Shown here: one piece after another, positions 60,965-64,000 of the stretch
Layout of the letters: every line of letters starts with the position of its first letter
Position numbering within the stretch: position 1 is the first letter of the stretch
Source: G963677185 sp963677185
GTDB lineage: Bacteria; Bacillota; Syntrophomonadia; Syntrophomonadales; Syntrophomonadaceae
Direction: 5' to 3'
DNA length: 64,000 bases
NCBI GenBank assembly: GCA_963677185.1
Contig: OY781889.1
Location: 1,426,001 to 1,490,000 of the forward strand
Notes under the pieces: model-generated
Database searches by the model: none
What the model was told of the DNA's origin: nothing
The model's input: the letters and a program-made list of their open reading frames with translations, nothing else
Translations under genes and position numbers: made by a program

Positions 60965-61774
60965 TCAATCCTCGGATGATAGCAATTTTTCAAAAAGCTT
61001 CTGGTATTTCAGCTGAGCCGGTGAGAGCACATCTGCCACCATATCTTTGTACAGGCTTTCCAGTGGCCGGCCCCGTTCTGCACTGGTGTACAGTTCCCTG
61101 ACCGGAGGCATGTTTTTGACCAGTTCGGCCGATTCTCGTGCCAGAGCCTCTATCCGGGGATCATCTTCGTCAAGCCGGGCTATTTCTGCCCAGCGCGCCC
61201 CTGTTTCCAGAGCTGCCTGATATTGTTCCGGATGGCTGCTAAAATAATCAGCCAGACTGCGGAAGCTATCCTGATAATCCTCGCCCCACTGGAAATCATC
61301 CAGAATACTGTACAGCTTGCGGTGCTGATCATAGATTTCGGGGCAGGTTTGAACATATTTCTCAATCTGCTCCGCTCCCATAATTTCGCTTATCATCTGA
61401 AACGAAGGGGAATCGAATATACCCTCATCCAGTATGACCGCCTCGTCATTGAGCAGAGCATCAATTTTGGCCAGGCGATCTTCCAGGACTTGCTTTTCGG
61501 CGGACAGTTCGCTGCGCAGAGACTGCAGGACTTCCCGCGATGTTCTCGGGTTTTTCGAATCGCCCACTGTCTCCTTTATATCCTTAAGGCAGAGTCCCAG
61601 TGACTTCAGGTGTTTGACCAAGCGCATCCTGTTAAGCTCTGCTGAACCATACAGGCGATATCCTGCTTCAGAACGCTCCGGCTCAGGCAGCAGGCCGATT
61701 TTATGGTAATAATTAATTGCTTTCAGTGTGCATCCGGTTAGTTTGAGAAAATCACCGATTTTGACCTTGTTCAT
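60965..61774 (-). CDS. MerR-family regulator with C-terminal helical effector domain
   Basis: 269 residues; ATG at 61774 behind AAGGTGGGATACAG. N-terminal winged helix (IGDFLKLTGCTLKAINYYHKIGLL), coiled dimer helix near 95-125, then an all-helical C-terminal region resembling the TipAS-type antibiotic-binding fold (SDYFSSHPEQYQAALETGARW-like helices). It probably controls itself through a 19-base-spacer promoter. Ligand unknown. Confidence 0.82.
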   Translation of the reverse strand: MNKVKIGDFLKLTGCTLKAINYYHKIGLLPEPERSEAGYRLYGSAELNRMRLVKHLKSLGLCLKDIKETVGDSKNPRTSREVLQSLRSELSAEKQVLEDRLAKIDALLNDEAVILDEGIFDSPSFQMISEIMGAEQIEKYVQTCPEIYDQHRKLYSILDDFQWGEDYQDSFRSLADYFSSHPEQYQAALETGARWAEIARLDEDDPRIEALARESAELVKNMPPVRELYTSAERGRPLESLYKDMVADVLSPAQLKYQKLFEKLLSSED

Positions 61775-61796
61775 CTGTATCCCACCTTCTGTCCCC

Positions 61797-61827
61797 AGTA
61801 TAAACCCGACCCCAAGGGTCTGGTCAA
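61797..61827 (-). promoter_or_regulatory. MerR-type promoter of the regulator gene
   Basis: Minus strand: -35 TTGACC (61822-61827), 19-base spacer, -10 TATACT (61797-61802), with inverted repeat GACCC-3-GGGTC (61808-61820) in the spacer. Typical of autoregulated MerR genes. The rest of 61828-62117 has no supported gene. Confidence 0.75.
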
Positions 61828-62117
61828 CATCGTTTGCGATAGCCAGCAAGAAAGAGGTTGAAATTTTGCGCCTCCAGCCAGACGGGTTGTGCTGGCGAAA
61901 TGACCGCCCTATGGTGTATTATGAAGCCTGACAGAGCAAGCCCCGGGAAGGGAAGAGCTGCGAGTAAAGGCATGTATCGCTCCATGCGAGGAGACATTGG
62001 TTTATGGAAAAGGAAACCATCGGAAAGCCTATCGAGGGTCTGCAGGAAAAGGAAGGCATTGAATTGAAACTGATAAAATAGTATAAATATTTTGCGACTA
62101 GCAGATGGAGGAAAAGC

Positions 62118-64000
62118 ATGCTCAAGTTAATTGAAAACGGCGTTTATTATCTGAATCAGGAAACACTTTTATCCGTGGGGCCTGGAGGAACTCAAAAAAT
62201 CGTTGCCGGGCCGGAGCTTGCCCGGGGTTCAGCCATTGATCCCGGAACGCTGAATCAGGAAAGCGCCAGAACAGGCACCATGGCCTGCCGGATTCTGGAC
62301 AAACATAATAGCAGCGGAAGCCAGCAGCAGTTGGAGATTCGTTTCGATGCCCTGGCATCGCATGATATTACCTATGTCGGTATCGTGCAGACGGCCAGAG
62401 CCAGCGGGCTCAAGGAATTTCCCATTCCTTACGTGCTCACCAACTGCCATAACAGCCTGTGTGCGGTCGGTGGAACCATAAATGAAGATGACCATGTTTT
62501 TGGGCTTTCTGCTGCGCAGAAATATGGCGGAATCTATGTTCCGGCCCATTTGGCGGTTATCCACCAGTACATGCGGGAAATGATGAGCGCCTGCGGCAGC
62601 ATGATCCTGGGCTCGGACAGCCATACCCGCTATGGAGCTCTGGGAACCATGGCCATCGGCGAAGGCGGCCCCGAACTGGTTAAGCAGCTGCTACAGAAAA
62701 CCTACGATATGGCGTATCCACCGATTATTGCGGTGTATCTGCAGGGCAAGCCTCGCACCGGAGTGGGCCCGCAGGATGTGGCCCTGGCCATAATCGGCGC
62801 CGTATTCAAGAATGGTTTCGTAAACAACAAGGTCATGGAATTTATCGGCCCTGGCATCGCCGGTCTCTCGGTAGATTTTCGCAATGGCATAGATGTTATG
62901 ACCACAGAAACCACCTGCCTCAGCTCCATTTGGCAGACTGACGATAAGGTCAGGGAATACTACGGTGTTCACGGCCGCCCAAATGCATATTCACAGCTTG
63001 CTCCAGGCGAGGTTGCATATTATGACGGGGCTATCGTAATCGATCTGGACCAGATCGAGCCCATGATAGCACTGCCCTTCCATCCCAGCAATGTATATAC
63101 GATTGCGGAGCTGAATCGCAACTCTTATGATATTCTCAAGGCAGCGGAACAGGAAGGGATGAAACAGCTGGAAAATCCTGGTCTGGCTTTTTCTCTTACA
63201 GAAAAGCTGTCCGGAGGCCGGCTGAAAGTGGACCAGGCCATTGTCGCCGGCTGTGCGGGCGGTACCTTTGAGAACCTGTGGGATATTGCCACCATGTTAA
63301 ACAACCGTTCCACCGGCAATGGCGAGCTGTCATTGAGCCTCTACCCCTCCAGCCAGCCGGTGTATCTGGAACTCATTAAAAACGGCGCTGCCGCCAGTCT
63401 TATGGCCGCTGGAGCGACTATCAAGACTGCTTTCTGCGGCCCCTGCTTCGGAGCCGGAGATGTGCCAGCCAACAGCGCCCTGAGCATCCGCCATACTACC
63501 AGGAATTTTCCCAATCGCGAAGGCTCGAAACCCGGGGAAGGGCAGATTTCTTCGGTTGCCCTGATGGATGCACGCTCTATAGCGGCTACTATATTAAACG
63601 GCGGCCTGCTGACCCCGGCGACTGAACTGAACTGGCAGCCCGAACCGGTGGTTTACAGCTTCAATAAAACTGTCTACGACAATCGGGTCTATAACGGATT
63701 CGGCCAGGCTGATACGGCTACTGACCTGAAGTTTGGCCCCAATATTGCCGATTGGCCTGAAATGATTGCCCTGCCGGACAATCTGCTGCTCAAGGTTGCC
63801 ACCGTGATCACTGATCCGGTTACTACAACGGATGAGCTGATCCCATCGGGCGAGACCTCATCTTTCCGCTCCAATCCCATGAAACTGGCGGAATTCACCC
63901 TATCCCGCAAAGATCCGGGCTACGTGGGCAAAGCTTTGGCGGTTGACGCACTTGAACGCGAGCGCCGCAGCCTGATTAGCAATGATAATCAGGCTGAAAT
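62118..64000 (+). CDS. Aconitase-family hydratase (YbhJ-like), cut by window edge
   Basis: ATG at 62118 behind GGAGGAAAAGC; open to the right edge, 627 residues visible. Aconitase-type segments include LGSDSHTRYGALGTMAIGEG near 175, and Cys ligands for a 4Fe-4S cluster in VAGCAGGTFEN near 380 and AFCGPCFGAGD near 437. The family dehydrates or isomerises hydroxy acids. It resembles the large hydratase family containing E. coli YbhJ, whose substrate is uncertain, rather than AcnA/AcnB. Confidence 0.85.
   Translation, partial: MLKLIENGVYYLNQETLLSVGPGGTQKIVAGPELARGSAIDPGTLNQESARTGTMACRILDKHNSSGSQQQLEIRFDALASHDITYVGIVQTARASGLKEFPIPYVLTNCHNSLCAVGGTINEDDHVFGLSAAQKYGGIYVPAHLAVIHQYMREMMSACGSMILGSDSHTRYGALGTMAIGEGGPELVKQLLQKTYDMAYPPIIAVYLQGKPRTGVGPQDVALAIIGAVFKNGFVNNKVMEFIGPGIAGLSVDFRNGIDVMTTETTCLSSIWQTDDKVREYYGVHGRPNAYSQLAPGEVAYYDGAIVIDLDQIEPMIALPFHPSNVYTIAELNRNSYDILKAAEQEGMKQLENPGLAFSLTEKLSGGRLKVDQAIVAGCAGGTFENLWDIATMLNNRSTGNGELSLSLYPSSQPVYLELIKNGAAASLMAAGATIKTAFCGPCFGAGDVPANSALSIRHTTRNFPNREGSKPGEGQISSVALMDARSIAATILNGGLLTPATELNWQPEPVVYSFNKTVYDNRVYNGFGQADTATDLKFGPNIADWPEMIALPDNLLLKVATVITDPVTTTDELIPSGETSSFRSNPMKLAEFTLSRKDPGYVGKALAVDALERERRSLISNDNQAE

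Noticed and set aside
61858..62067. 69-codon frame before the hydratase
   Set aside because: No ribosome site or recognisable motif; it overlaps the likely promoter region of the hydratase.
1..64000. CRISPR array
   Set aside because: No regularly spaced direct repeats with unique spacers were seen on reading; the only repeat sets are those listed.

Overview
The window looks like chromosome of a strictly anaerobic, S-layer-bearing Clostridia-type Firmicute (Peptococcaceae/Syntrophomonadaceae-like). This is inferred from strong AGGAGG ribosome sites, common TTG/GTG starts, SLH and copper-amine-oxidase-like stalk domains, a PerR/rubrerythrin pair and an iron alcohol dehydrogenase. No rRNA, intact tRNA or CRISPR array was seen.

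1-20.3 kb, all on the minus strand: a siphovirus-type prophage that runs off the left edge. In transcription order it has an XRE repressor and ImmA/IrrE peptidase, early small proteins, a nuclease/SSB-like/PolA/VapE/VRR-NUC/SNF2 replication block, an ArpU/RinA-like late activator, two promoter-plus-terminator cassettes, HNH, small terminase, ParB-methyltransferase, homing endonuclease, large terminase and portal. The SNF2 gene is frameshifted. A DMT transporter with a histidine-rich tail sits between large terminase and portal.

20.7-38.8 kb: an AT-richer defence island. The phosphorothioation genes dndD-dndC-dndA-dndE form a minus-strand operon, and dndB lies 10 kb away. Between them is a plus-strand operon: a TerD-ankyrin protein, a protein with two alpha-CTD-like repeats, a sigma-4-like and a HARE-like domain, a PLD-nuclease/SF2 helicase, a 58-residue protein, a second SMC-like ATPase and a small Dnd-associated protein. 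A DUF3883 nuclease-like protein and a GHKL ATPase follow. dndF/G/H were not recognised, so the plus-strand genes are the candidate restriction arm. The dndD and dndB promoters share the core TACGTACGTA just downstream of the -10 box.

38.8-47.9 kb: a mosaic of sigma-4-like and GIY-YIG genes, hicAB, the 3' part of a tmRNA gene (probable island boundary), a truncated serine recombinase, an IS3-family element beside mntA/hepT remnants, a Fic protein, a composite RelB-like antitoxin, and a decayed second copy of the same prophage type. In that copy a fosX gene occupies a slot between two late cassettes.

47.9-64 kb: mostly core chromosome. It has an AdhR-like MerR regulator with its promoter and a lipoprotein/cupin/alcohol dehydrogenase operon, a second Fic gene with six phased upstream repeats, PerR and rubrerythrin, a DUF3781-GNAT fusion, two secreted proteins, AraC-GyrI-like and MerR regulators, a DUF1992 protein, an ICMT-like membrane protein and an aconitase-family hydratase cut by the right edge.
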